Source: NCED01 sp035493955 (lineage in GTDB: Bacteria > Pseudomonadota > Alphaproteobacteria > Caulobacterales > Caulobacteraceae). Taken from it: a stretch of 64,000 bases of DNA. The position numbers and the translations under genes were made by a program. The stretch spans positions 159,158 to 223,157 of the forward strand of contig DATJHI010000041.1 of the NCBI GenBank assembly GCA_035493955.1, read 5' to 3'. The number at the start of each line of letters is the position of its first letter. Position 1 is the first letter of the stretch. Positions 8,313-16,333 of the stretch are shown here, piece after piece. A model generated the notes under the pieces. It had not been told where the DNA came from and made no database searches. It saw only the letters and a program-made list of their open reading frames with translations.

Positions 8313-8362
8313 AGATTACGTCCGTAAGATATTAGCGGCAAGGAATTTTATTACGAGCGTAA
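8313..8362 (-). promoter_or_regulatory. tonB promoter with two TTACG-N2-CGTAA operators
   Basis: On the minus strand TTGCCG (8336-8341) and TAATCT (8313-8318) form a -35/-10 pair with a 17-base spacer. Two perfect 12-base dyads, TTACGTCCGTAA at 8316-8327 and TTACGAGCGTAA at 8351-8362, overlap the -10/spacer and sit just upstream of the -35. Their centres are 35 bases apart, on the same helix face to within about a third of a turn. This is the arrangement expected of a dimeric repressor. Confidence 0.6.
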
Positions 8363-8430
8363 GTTTGTCGGGCCGCAGATCGTCGGCGGACGGGACCCAC
8401 CGGGTTAGAGTCGGAATGATTGGAGAAAAT

Positions 8431-8507
8431 TGGCGCGCCCGGAACGATTCGAACGTCCGACCCTCAGATTCGTAGTCTGATGCTCTATCCAGCTGAGCTA
8501 CGGGCGC
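8431..8507 (-). tRNA. tRNA-Arg(ACG)
   Basis: A 77-base cloverleaf. The acceptor stem GCGCCCG pairs with CGGGCGC; the D-arm is GCTC/GAGC; the anticodon stem TCAGA/TCTGA encloses loop CTACGAA with anticodon ACG; the T-arm holds TTCGAAT. Discriminator G and an encoded CCA complete the 3' end. A34 would be modified to inosine to read CGU/CGC/CGA. There is no integrase or att-like duplication next to it. Confidence 0.96.
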
Positions 8508-8682
8508 GCATCCCGCGGGGCCAAAAGCCCCGGCGAGGGCGGGATACCTAGCGACTGAGCGCGCGCGATGCAAGCTGGGCGCTCAAACGATCGGCGGCGG
8601 GCCCGCGCGCTCGGGATCGAACAAGAAGGTTCGACGCCGGCCGTGGGAAGACTAAGAAGGCGGGCCTTTGGTCGGAGTCTCC

Positions 8683-10404
8683 ATGCGCCTGCCCCTCGTC
8701 GCCTCGCTCGCCTTCGGTCTCGTCCTCGCGGCGCCGTCGGCCCAGGCCCAGTTCGCGCCGGGGGCGTCCGCGCCGGCCGCCGGCAAGGCCTCCACCGCTC
8801 CCCACGCCATGGTCTCCGCCGCCAACCCCCTGGCCGTGCAGGCGGGGATCAAGGTGCTGAAGGCCGGCGGCGGCGCGGTGGATGCGGCGGTGGCGATCCA
8901 GGCCGTGCTGGGGCTGGTGGAGCCGCAGAGCTCGGGCCTCGGCGGGGGCGCCTTCATGCTCCACTACGACGCCGCCCACCGCAGGGTCACCGCCTACGAC
9001 GGCCGCGAGGTCGCGCCGGCGGGGGCGACCCCGGACATGTTCCTGGGCCCCGACGGCAGGCCCCTGACCTTCGCCCAGGCGGTGGTCTCGGGCCGGGCCA
9101 CCGGCGTGCCCGGCGCCGTCGCCATGCTGTATCTGGCCCAGAAGGAGCACGGACGACTGGCCTGGAAGGCCCTTTTCGGCGACGCCGCCGCCCTGGCCGA
9201 CGCCGGCTTCGTGGTCAGCCCGCGCCTGGCCGGCTACCTGGGTCAGCGTTTCCCCCAGTCGGGCCAGCCCGACGTGGTCCGCTATTTCACCAAGCCGGAC
9301 GGCGGGGTCTACCAGGCCGGCGACGTGCTGAGGAACCCCGCCTACGCCGCCACCCTGCGCCGGCTCGCCGCGGAGGGGCCGGACGCGATCCTGAAGGGCT
9401 CCATCGCCGCCGACATCGTGGCGCGCACCCACGCCGAGCCCTTGCCGGGGACCATGACCCTGGCGGACCTGGCGGGCTACAAACCCAGGAAGACCGAGGC
9501 CCTCTGCCGGCCCTACCGCGCCTATAGGGTCTGCACGCCCCAGCTGCCCTCGGGCGGGGCGGCGCTGCTGGAGCTGCTGGGGATCCTGGAACGCACGGAC
9601 ATCGCCGGACGCGGGCCCAGGGACGCCCAGGGCTGGTACCTGTTCGCCGAGGCCAGCCGGCTGATGTACGCCGACCGCGACCAGTACCTGGGCGACCCGG
9701 CCTTCGTGCCGGCGCCCGTGAACGGCCTGCTCGACCCGGCCTATCTGAAGGCCCGCGCCGCCCTGATCGGCGAGACGGCGCAGAAGTCGGTGGCGCCGGG
9801 CAAGCCCCCGGGCGCGGCGGCGATGGGACTCGACCGCACGGCCGAACCCGGCGGCACCTCCAACTTCACCGTCGTCGACGCCCACGGCGACGTGGTGGTG
9901 ATGACCACCACGGTGGAGAGCATCTTCGGCACGGGGCGGATGGTCGACGGCTTCTTCGTCAACAACCAGCTGACCGACTTCTCCTTTTCCCCCCTCGGCC
10001 GGGACGGGCGCCCCGCCGCCAACGCCGTGGCCCCGGGCAAGCGGCCCCGGTCCAGCATGACCCCGACCCTGCTGCTGGACCGCCAGGGCCGGTTCCAGGC
10101 CTCCATCGGCTCTCCCGGCGGCAACTCGATCATCGACTATGTGGGCAAGACCATCGTGGCGATGACCGACTGGAAGCTGTCCATGCCCGCGGCCATCGCC
10201 CTGCCCAACCTGGTCGCCCGCGGCGACGTGGTGGCGACGGAGGAGGGCCTGGACCCCGCAATCGTCGCGGGGCTGCAGGCCAGGGGCATGACCCTCGCCC
10301 CCAACCGCGGGGAGAACTCAGGTCTGCATGGAGCGGTGAAGGTGAAGGACGGCTACCTCGGCGCCGCCGACCCGCGCCGCGAAGGGATCGCCGTCGGCTT
10401 CTGA
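8683..10404 (+). CDS. ggt: Gamma-glutamyltransferase (glutathione hydrolase), periplasmic
   Basis: A 573-residue Ntn-hydrolase that cleaves the gamma-glutamyl bond of glutathione. The signal peptide is MRLPLVASLAFGLVLAAPSAQAQ. The large-subunit signature SSGLGGGAFMLHYD is followed by the DGRE segment that binds the gamma-glutamyl group. The autoprocessing and catalytic Thr lies in GGTSNFTVVD, which begins the small subunit. The small subunit also has the SSMTPTLLL and GSPGGNSIIDYV motifs. Length and order match the family. An in-frame TTG five codons upstream is a less likely start. It stands alone between the tRNA and the convergent kinase gene. Confidence 0.95.
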   Translation: MRLPLVASLAFGLVLAAPSAQAQFAPGASAPAAGKASTAPHAMVSAANPLAVQAGIKVLKAGGGAVDAAVAIQAVLGLVEPQSSGLGGGAFMLHYDAAHRRVTAYDGREVAPAGATPDMFLGPDGRPLTFAQAVVSGRATGVPGAVAMLYLAQKEHGRLAWKALFGDAAALADAGFVVSPRLAGYLGQRFPQSGQPDVVRYFTKPDGGVYQAGDVLRNPAYAATLRRLAAEGPDAILKGSIAADIVARTHAEPLPGTMTLADLAGYKPRKTEALCRPYRAYRVCTPQLPSGGAALLELLGILERTDIAGRGPRDAQGWYLFAEASRLMYADRDQYLGDPAFVPAPVNGLLDPAYLKARAALIGETAQKSVAPGKPPGAAAMGLDRTAEPGGTSNFTVVDAHGDVVVMTTTVESIFGTGRMVDGFFVNNQLTDFSFSPLGRDGRPAANAVAPGKRPRSSMTPTLLLDRQGRFQASIGSPGGNSIIDYVGKTIVAMTDWKLSMPAAIALPNLVARGDVVATEEGLDPAIVAGLQARGMTLAPNRGENSGLHGAVKVKDGYLGAADPRREGIAVGF

Positions 10405-10430
10405 GCTGGGCCGGGAACAGGCCCCTCGCC

Positions 10431-11852
10431 TCACGCCGCCGGCAGCCGCAGTTCGAACACCGCCCCGTCCGCGTCGGACTTGGCCAGCTCCAGGTCCCCG
10501 CCGTTGGCGCGGGCGAGGTCGCGGGCGATGGCCAGGCCCAGGCCCGTGCCGCCCGCCCGGACCGAACCGGCGAAGGGCTGGAACAGGTGCGCGCGGGCGC
10601 GGTCGGGCACGCCCGGACCGTTGTCGGCGATGGTCACGGCCACCAGGCCCCCATTCGCGCGCGCACCGGTCCGCACCCAGCCCTCGCCGGGTCCCTTGGC
10701 GCTGTCGCCCTCGACCGCCTCGCGGGCGTTGCGGAACAGATTGACCAGGATCCGGTGCAACTGCTCGGGGTCGGCGAACACCGTCAGGCTTTCCGCCATG
10801 TCGAGCTGCAGGGCCACCCCTTCCGCGGTCAGCCCGGCGTCCTCGGCGGCGATCTCGGCGGCGGGGGCCAGGGCCACAGGGCGGGGTTGGGGCGGCTGCT
10901 CCTCGCTCTTGCCGAAGTCGAGCACGTCCTGGGCCAGGCGGATCGCCCGGTTCAGCGCCCGCTCCAGGCGCGGCAGGGCCTTGACCACCCGCGGGTCGCC
11001 CGAATCGGTCAGGCGTTCGAAGGCCATCTGGGCGCTGGTCAGGATGTTGCGCAGGTCGTGGTTGATCTTGGCCACCGCCTCGCCCAGCGAGGCCAGCCGG
11101 GCCCGCGACAGCAGGGCCGCACGCAGCTCGTCCTGCATCCTCGACAGCTCGGCCTCCGCCCGGCCGATCTCGTCGTGGCGGCCCGACTGCTTCAGCCGTC
11201 CGGCCGGATCCTCGGGGCGCTCGCGGAACCGCTCCATCGATTCGGTGATCCGCCGCATCGGCCGGATCAGGAACACGCTGAGGGAGGCGTAGACCAGGGC
11301 CCCGGCGACGATGAAAACGAAGGCGGTCGCCGCGGCAAGGTTCAGCAGGTAGGCGATCATGTCCCGCCGAAGCTGGGCGGTGGGGGTGAGGATCTCGATG
11401 AAGTCGCCGCTGCGGAAGCGGGGCTTGGCCACCACCCGCAAGACGAACTGGTCGCTGCCGTAGGCCAGGGTGCGGAATGGGGCGGCGATCCACGGCCCGG
11501 GGTTCCACCGGCGCAGGTCGACCAGCTCCGGGGTGCGGATCAGGCGCGGGGCGGACAGCACTAGGCGCCGGACCCCGTCGCTCTGCAGGGCCACCTGGAT
11601 CACCCCGGCGCCGGTCAGCAGCTCCCCGGCCAGTTGGTCCGACACGATCCCCGCCGGGGCCGCGTCGACGGCCAGGGAGGCGAGTTCGGCGGCGCGGACC
11701 CGGTCGGTCAGCCAGCCCTCCTCGAAGGCGGCGAGCGAGGGGCCCAACACCAGAAGCTCGGCCAGCATGACGAACAGCGCCGTCAACAGCAGCAGGCGGG
11801 CCGACAGCCCTCCCGGCCAGGAAAGGCGGCGCGGCCAAGCGATCAAGGCCAT
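10431..11852 (-). CDS. Membrane sensor histidine kinase (HAMP-HisKA-HATPase)
   Basis: A 473-residue two-component sensor. TM1 is about residues 16-36, a periplasmic sensor region spans about 40-165, and TM2 is about 168-196. A HAMP region with RPMRRITESMERF follows. The phospho-acceptor is His265 in AKINHDLRNI. The ATPase domain shows an N-box (HRILVNLFRNAREA), G1 (DNGPGVP) and G2 (GGTGLGLAIA). No response-regulator gene is adjacent, so it is an orphan in this window. The signal is unknown. Confidence 0.9.
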   Translation of the reverse strand: MALIAWPRRLSWPGGLSARLLLLTALFVMLAELLVLGPSLAAFEEGWLTDRVRAAELASLAVDAAPAGIVSDQLAGELLTGAGVIQVALQSDGVRRLVLSAPRLIRTPELVDLRRWNPGPWIAAPFRTLAYGSDQFVLRVVAKPRFRSGDFIEILTPTAQLRRDMIAYLLNLAAATAFVFIVAGALVYASLSVFLIRPMRRITESMERFRERPEDPAGRLKQSGRHDEIGRAEAELSRMQDELRAALLSRARLASLGEAVAKINHDLRNILTSAQMAFERLTDSGDPRVVKALPRLERALNRAIRLAQDVLDFGKSEEQPPQPRPVALAPAAEIAAEDAGLTAEGVALQLDMAESLTVFADPEQLHRILVNLFRNAREAVEGDSAKGPGEGWVRTGARANGGLVAVTIADNGPGVPDRARAHLFQPFAGSVRAGGTGLGLAIARDLARANGGDLELAKSDADGAVFELRLPAA

Positions 11853-11956
11853 TCGCCCTCGTTTAGATGGCGCGCGCCCGGAGGCCGAGGCGTCGGGCAG
11901 GTCGAGGGCACTCTAGCCCACCCGCTCCCGCAGGGACACAGGGGTCAGACGCCGTT

Positions 11957-12015
11957 CCGCCCAAGCGGGATGCGAAAAGGCGGACACCGGTTTTTCGCGC
12001 AAATCCGGCTCTGAA
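11957..12015. repeat. Possible REP-like dyad
   Basis: GCGAAAA (11972-11978) and TTTTCGC (11992-11998) are perfect inverted arms around GGCGGACACCGGT. This AAAAGGCGGACACCGG type of sequence resembles intergenic repeats of alphaproteobacteria; only one copy was noticed in the window. The surrounding 180 bases between the kinase and DedA genes hold no gene. Confidence 0.35.
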
Positions 12016-12034
12016 CGCGCAGAATCGCCCGGCC

Positions 12035-12844
12035 TCACTGGGGCGCGTCGGTCAGGCTCGCCTGTCGGCGCATACGCCACGCGTGGAACAGCAGGGGGGC
12101 GAGCGACAGGAAGGCCAGGCCGAACAGGGGCAGATAGACCTGCGGGTCGAACAGCAGCGACAGGTCCGGGGTTTCGCCCCGGTCGAACACATGGCCGAGG
12201 CCCGCGCCGATGTTGGAATAGATGAAGGTCGAGGGCAGGATTCCGAGGGCGGTGGCGATCACATAGGTCCTCAGCCGGATGCGCACGAAGCCGGCGGCGA
12301 TGTTGATCAGCCAGAACGGCACCGCCGGGATCAGCCTCAGCACCAGCAGGTAGGAGAAGGCGTTGGTCCGCACGCCGACTTCGATCCGGGCGAGCATGCC
12401 GCCGCCCTGGGCGTAGCGCTTCAAGAGATCCCCCAGAGCCGAACGGGCCACCAGGAACATCAGCGTCGCCCCCGTGCTCGCCCCCGCCACCGCCGCCAGG
12501 CTGCCCAGCAGGGGACCGAACAGGAAGCCCCCCGTCATGGTCATGATCATGGCTCCGGGGATGGAGAAGGCCACCACGGCCACATAGACCAGCATATAGA
12601 CCAGCACCCCCGCCACCGGATGGGCGTGGACCTGGGCCAGGAGCTGCAGGCGGCGGGCCTGGAGCATCTCCAGCGACAGATAGCGGTTCAATCCGGTGGC
12701 GAAGACCAGGACCAGGCCAAGGGCGACCACCGCCAGGGGCAGGACCTTGGTCCAGCGCCTCGAACCCGGCGGCGCCGGCGCGCCCGCATCGCCGTCGGCG
12801 TCAAGGTCGGTCTCAGGAAGCTTGAAGGACTGCATCCGCCGCAA
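12035..12844 (-). CDS. TVP38/TMEM64 (DedA/VTT-domain) membrane protein
   Basis: A 269-residue inner-membrane protein. The N-terminus is cytoplasmic (about 35 residues) and several hydrophobic segments follow. The VTT-domain core is visible as SIPGAMIMTMTGGFLFGPLLG and the RLIPAVPFWLINIAAGF segment. Proteins of this group are implicated in lipid flipping (DedA) or general membrane homeostasis; the substrate is not determined. It runs divergently from rpmH. Confidence 0.88.
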   Translation of the reverse strand: MRRMQSFKLPETDLDADGDAGAPAPPGSRRWTKVLPLAVVALGLVLVFATGLNRYLSLEMLQARRLQLLAQVHAHPVAGVLVYMLVYVAVVAFSIPGAMIMTMTGGFLFGPLLGSLAAVAGASTGATLMFLVARSALGDLLKRYAQGGGMLARIEVGVRTNAFSYLLVLRLIPAVPFWLINIAAGFVRIRLRTYVIATALGILPSTFIYSNIGAGLGHVFDRGETPDLSLLFDPQVYLPLFGLAFLSLAPLLFHAWRMRRQASLTDAPQ

Positions 12845-12906
12845 GAGAGCATGCTACGGGTCCGGATCAAAGCGTGACCGACAGGCGCCCGCAGCCCACG
12901 CCTCAG

Positions 12907-12935
12907 TTGACAGAACCGGCCTCTTACCCTATCGA
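12907..12935 (+). promoter_or_regulatory. rpmH promoter candidate
   Basis: TTGACAG, 14 bases, then CCTATCGA. This fits the Caulobacter housekeeping pattern (TTGAC type -35, GCTA type -10, spacer 10-14) and ends about 30 bases before the rpmH start. Confidence 0.5.
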
Positions 12936-12966
12936 CCCCGGCTCAATTCGTTCGGGAGCTATTGCT

Positions 12967-13101
12967 GTGAAGCGGACCTTTCAACCCAGCCGACTGGTGC
13001 GTGCACGCCGTCACGGCTGGCGCTCGCGCATGGCCACCAAGAACGGCCGCAAGGTGATCCAGCGCCGCCGCGCCCGCGGCCGCAAGCGCCTGACCGCCTA
13101 G
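12967..13101 (+). CDS. rpmH: 50S ribosomal protein L34
   Basis: A 44-residue, highly basic protein with the universal L34 sequence: MKRTFQPSRLVRARRHGW followed by the RMATKNGRKVIQRRRARGRKRL tail. It starts with GTG, preceded by the SD GGGAG. It is the first gene of the conserved rpmH-rnpA-yidC-engB cluster and is shorter than most ORF cut-offs. Confidence 0.98.
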   Translation: MKRTFQPSRLVRARRHGWRSRMATKNGRKVIQRRRARGRKRLTA

Positions 13102-13130
13102 TCTCTTAATTTCGCTCCTCCCGGCGGTGG

Positions 13131-13544
13131 ATGGATAGCCCCCACCCCAAACTCGAAAAACTCCGCAAGCGCTGGCAGTTCCTCGCCCTGGCGCGTGGAA
13201 AGAGCGCGGCCCGCGGCGCGGTGGTGATCCAGGCCCTGCCCAGGACCGAGAATCCCGACCCCGGCCGGATCGGAGTCGGTTTCACCGCAACCAAGAAGAT
13301 CGGCGGCTCGGTCCAGCGCAACCGGGCCAAGCGCCGGATGCGCGAAGCGGCCCGTGCGCTTTTGCCCCTGCACGGACAGGGCGGACATGACTATGTGTTG
13401 ATCGCCCGGAACGGCGCGATCACACGCCCATGGGCTCGCCTGCTTGACGACGTCGAGAGCGCATTGATAAGCCTCGCCGCCGGGGGCGACGACCCCAGAC
13501 CCGCGCGCAAGCCGCGGACATCCGCCCCACCCCGGCCGGCCTGA
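13131..13544 (+). CDS. rnpA: Ribonuclease P protein component
   Basis: A 137-residue basic protein that assists the RNase P RNA in 5'-maturation of tRNA. The RNR signature is present as QRNRAKRRMREAARAL, and the N-terminal FLALARGKSAARGAVVIQA strand is typical. The C-terminus carries a Pro/Arg/Ala tail of about 20 residues beyond the core. It lies 29 bases after rpmH. Confidence 0.96.
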   Translation: MDSPHPKLEKLRKRWQFLALARGKSAARGAVVIQALPRTENPDPGRIGVGFTATKKIGGSVQRNRAKRRMREAARALLPLHGQGGHDYVLIARNGAITRPWARLLDDVESALISLAAGGDDPRPARKPRTSAPPRPA

Positions 13545-13578
13545 CGCGAGGCCGCCCAGACCGGTTCAAAGTCCGTCC

Positions 13579-15375
13579 ATGGAACCAGACAACTCCCGCA
13601 ACACGATGCTGTTCGTGGTCTGCGCCGTGGCGATCCTGATCGTCTATCAGATCTTCATCATGCGCCCGGCCCAGCAGCGCCAGGCCGAAGAGGCGCGCCA
13701 GCACGCCGCCATCGCCGCCGCCAATCCGATCGCCGCCGCCACGCCGGGGGCCTCGGTCTTCGTCAACCGCGACGAGGCCCTGGCGCAGAGCCCGCGCATC
13801 GGCATCGACACCCCCGACCTGAAGGGGTCGATCTCGCTGAAGGGCGGCCGGATCGACGACCTGTTCCTGAAGAACTACCCCCAGACCATCGGCAAGGACT
13901 CGCCTCCGGTGGAGCTGTTCCGCCCCGAAGGCGCCAAACAGGCCTATTTCGCCGACCTGGGCTGGACCGGCGGCGGCGCCGCCCCCACCCCCAACACGGT
14001 CTGGACCAAGGCCTCCGGCGACCGGCTCGGCCCCGGCAAGCCGATCTTGCTGACCTGGGACAACGGCCAGGGCCTGACCTTCAACCGCGCCATCACGGTG
14101 GACGACCAGTACATGTTCACCGTCGTCGACACGGTGATCAACCATGCGGCCGGGCCGGTGCAGATCGCCCCCTACGCTTCGGTGCAGCGGCAGGGCCTGC
14201 CCGGCGACCTTGCCAACAATCCGATCATCCACGAAGGCGCGGTCGGCCTGTTCGGCCAGCCGGGCGCCAACGGCCAGCTGAAACTGATCAAGTTCAAGGA
14301 CTGGAAGAAGAAGGGCCAGGAGGCCGCGGCCTCCACCGGCGGCTGGTTCGGCGTCACCGACAAATACTGGCTGGCCGCAGTGATCCCCGACCAGAGCGAA
14401 GCGGTGCAGGGGACCTTCCGGGTCTCCACCGTCAACGGCGTCGACGTCTACGAGGCCAATTTCGTCGCTCCCCCGCGCAGCCTCGCCCCGGGTCAGCAGA
14501 CCGTCCAGACCACCCACGTCTTCGCCGGGGCCAAGAAGGTCTCGGTGCTGCAGGGCTATCAGGCGAGCCTGGGCGTCCCCCGCCTCGACGACTCCGTCGA
14601 CTGGGGCAACTTCTGGTTCTTCACCCGGCCGATCTTCTGGTTGCTGTCCAAGTTCTACGGCTTCGTCGGCAACTTCGGCCTCTCCATCCTGCTGCTCACC
14701 ATCACCGTCCGGACCCTGTTCTTCCCCCTGGCGAACAAGTCCTACGAGTCGATGACGAAGATGAAGAAGCTCCAGCCGCAGATGGAGGAGATCAAGAAGA
14801 AGAACGAGAAGGACCCCGCCAAACAGCAGCAGGAGATCATGGAGCTGTACAAGCGGGAGAAGGTGAACCCGCTCGCCGGCTGCGCCCCGCTGTTGATCCA
14901 GATTCCGGTGTTCTATTCGCTGTACAAGGTGCTGTTCGTCACCATCGAGATGCGGCACGCGCCTTTCATCGGCTGGCTGCGCGACCTGTCGGCGCCCGAC
15001 CCCACCACCATCCTCAACCTGTTCGGCCTGATCCCGTGGAACCCGGCGACGACGCCGATGATCGGGTCGATCCTGGGAACCACCCTGCACGTCGGCGTGC
15101 TGCCGGTGCTCTACGGCTTCACCATGTGGCTGACCCAGGCGATGAGCCCGCCGCCTTCGACCGATCCGACCCAGAAGCTGATCTTCCAGTTCTTCCCGAT
15201 CATCTTCACCTTCACCCTGGCCCGCTCCCCGGCCGGCCTGCTGCTGTACTGGACGTTCTCCAACCTGTTCACCATCGTTCAGCAGTACGTGATCATGCGC
15301 CGGTTCAAGGTCGACAACCCGATCGACGGCATGATCGCACGCCTGAAGGGGCGGCCCGCCGCGGCCAACGGCTAG
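13579..15375 (+). CDS. yidC: Membrane protein insertase YidC
   Basis: A 598-residue insertase that places proteins into the inner membrane with or without SecYEG. TM1 is at residues about 9-25; a large periplasmic domain spans about 50-345. The conserved C-terminal 60KD_IMP domain holds five hydrophobic segments with the cytoplasmic loop KMKKLQPQMEEIKKK and the NPLAGCAPLLIQIPVFYSLY motif. The length and domain order match Gram-negative YidC. It lies 34 bases after rnpA and abuts engB. Confidence 0.97.
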   Translation: MEPDNSRNTMLFVVCAVAILIVYQIFIMRPAQQRQAEEARQHAAIAAANPIAAATPGASVFVNRDEALAQSPRIGIDTPDLKGSISLKGGRIDDLFLKNYPQTIGKDSPPVELFRPEGAKQAYFADLGWTGGGAAPTPNTVWTKASGDRLGPGKPILLTWDNGQGLTFNRAITVDDQYMFTVVDTVINHAAGPVQIAPYASVQRQGLPGDLANNPIIHEGAVGLFGQPGANGQLKLIKFKDWKKKGQEAAASTGGWFGVTDKYWLAAVIPDQSEAVQGTFRVSTVNGVDVYEANFVAPPRSLAPGQQTVQTTHVFAGAKKVSVLQGYQASLGVPRLDDSVDWGNFWFFTRPIFWLLSKFYGFVGNFGLSILLLTITVRTLFFPLANKSYESMTKMKKLQPQMEEIKKKNEKDPAKQQQEIMELYKREKVNPLAGCAPLLIQIPVFYSLYKVLFVTIEMRHAPFIGWLRDLSAPDPTTILNLFGLIPWNPATTPMIGSILGTTLHVGVLPVLYGFTMWLTQAMSPPPSTDPTQKLIFQFFPIIFTFTLARSPAGLLLYWTFSNLFTIVQQYVIMRRFKVDNPIDGMIARLKGRPAAANG

Positions 15376-15376
15376 G

Positions 15377-16018
15377 ATGGACCCGGTCTTCACCCCCGAG
15401 GCCGTCGAGGAGGCCCGGGTGCTGTTCGCCCGGCCGACCGAGTTCCTGCTCGGCGCGGCGGCGGTGGAGCAACTGCCCGCCCCCGACCTGCCGGAGGTCT
15501 GCTTCGCCGGGCGCTCCAACGTCGGCAAGTCGAGCCTGATCAACGCCCTGGTCGGCCAGAAGAAGCTGGCCCGCGCGTCCAACGAGCCGGGCCGGACGCG
15601 GGAGCTGAACCTGTTCCTGCTGGACGAGCGGATGCGGCTGGTCGACCTGCCCGGCTACGGCTGGGCCCAGGCCGGCAAGAAGGTGACGGCCAAGTTCCAG
15701 AACCTCGGCCGGGCCTATCTGCGCGGCCGTCCGAACCTGAAGCGGGTCTATCTGCTGATCGATTCCCGCCACGGGCTGAAGAGCGTCGACAACGAGGCCC
15801 TGGACGCCCTGGACCTGGCGGCGGTGTCCTACCAGATCGTGCTGACCAAGGCCGACAAGCTACGCTCCGACGCCGCGGTGGAGGCTGTCCGGGTCGCCAC
15901 GGTCAAGGCGGTGGCCAAGCGTCCGGCCGCCTTCCCCCGCATCGCCGTGACCTCGGCGGAGACCGGATACGGCATCCCGGAGCTGCGGGCCGAGATCGCC
16001 CAGGCGGCGTTTCAGTAA
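15377..16018 (+). CDS. engB: Ribosome biogenesis GTPase EngB/YihA (YsxC)
   Basis: A 213-residue TRAFAC GTPase needed for 50S assembly. G1 is GRSNVGKSS, G3 is DLPGYGWA, G4 is TKADK and G5 lies in VTSAE. It starts one base after the yidC stop, so translation is coupled. Its last seven bases overlap the end of a small gene on the opposite strand. Confidence 0.96.
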   Translation: MDPVFTPEAVEEARVLFARPTEFLLGAAAVEQLPAPDLPEVCFAGRSNVGKSSLINALVGQKKLARASNEPGRTRELNLFLLDERMRLVDLPGYGWAQAGKKVTAKFQNLGRAYLRGRPNLKRVYLLIDSRHGLKSVDNEALDALDLAAVSYQIVLTKADKLRSDAAVEAVRVATVKAVAKRPAAFPRIAVTSAETGYGIPELRAEIAQAAFQ

Positions 16019-16116
16019 ACGCACCAGGTCAGCACGCCGAGCATGCCGATCACCGCGCCCCACAGGAACAGGCGCGGGGCGATCCGGTCGAAGTCGTTCG
16101 CGCTGATCCGTCTCAT
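16012..16116 (-). CDS. Single-span membrane microprotein, 34 aa
   Basis: The frame encodes a basic, polar N-terminus (MRRISANDFDRIAPR) and one hydrophobic helix (LFLWGAVIGMLGVLTWCVY) that ends the protein. The ATG overlaps the TGA of the preceding zinc-ribbon-like gene as ATGA, which argues for real translation by coupling. Its stop overlaps engB tail-to-tail. The function is unknown. Confidence 0.6.
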   Translation of the reverse strand: MRRISANDFDRIAPRLFLWGAVIGMLGVLTWCVY

Positions 16117-16298
16117 CCGCCGCCGATCCCTTCCATCACCCGCCCCGACCCGCCGCAGGTCGGGCACGTCTCCTCCGCCAGCCGGCCGGACCCGTTGCAG
16201 GTGCGGCAGACGTCCTCCCCCGCCCCGGGCGTGCCGGGCGCGGCCTCGTCGCCGGGATTGAGGGGCGGATCGTCGGGCATGGCGAATTCATAACCCAT
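16113..16298 (-). CDS. Small protein with two CxxCxGxG zinc-finger-like motifs
   Basis: A 61-residue protein. Its second half contains CRTCNGSGRL and CPTCGGSGRV, the paired CxxCxGxG modules known from the DnaJ zinc-finger region, so it probably binds one zinc ion. The first half is acidic and Pro/Gly-rich. An internal Met at residue 7 (MPDDPP) is an alternative start. It is divergent from argB and coupled by ATGA to the 34-residue membrane protein. Similar short proteins are often annotated only as 'molecular chaperone DnaJ-like' with no proven role. Confidence 0.7.
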   Translation of the reverse strand: MGYEFAMPDDPPLNPGDEAAPGTPGAGEDVCRTCNGSGRLAEETCPTCGGSGRVMEGIGGG

Positions 16299-16333
16299 GG
16301 CCCCCGCTTCCGGTTTCCGCTAATGGGCCGCGC

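Noticed and set aside
8431..8507. tRNA-Arg as an integration site of a mobile island
   Set aside because: No integrase, no duplicated tRNA 3' end and ordinary core genes on both sides.
13420..15582. 720-codon open frame antisense to yidC
   Set aside because: Low-complexity Gly/Arg/Asp/His composition, no motif, and complete overlap with an unmistakable yidC.
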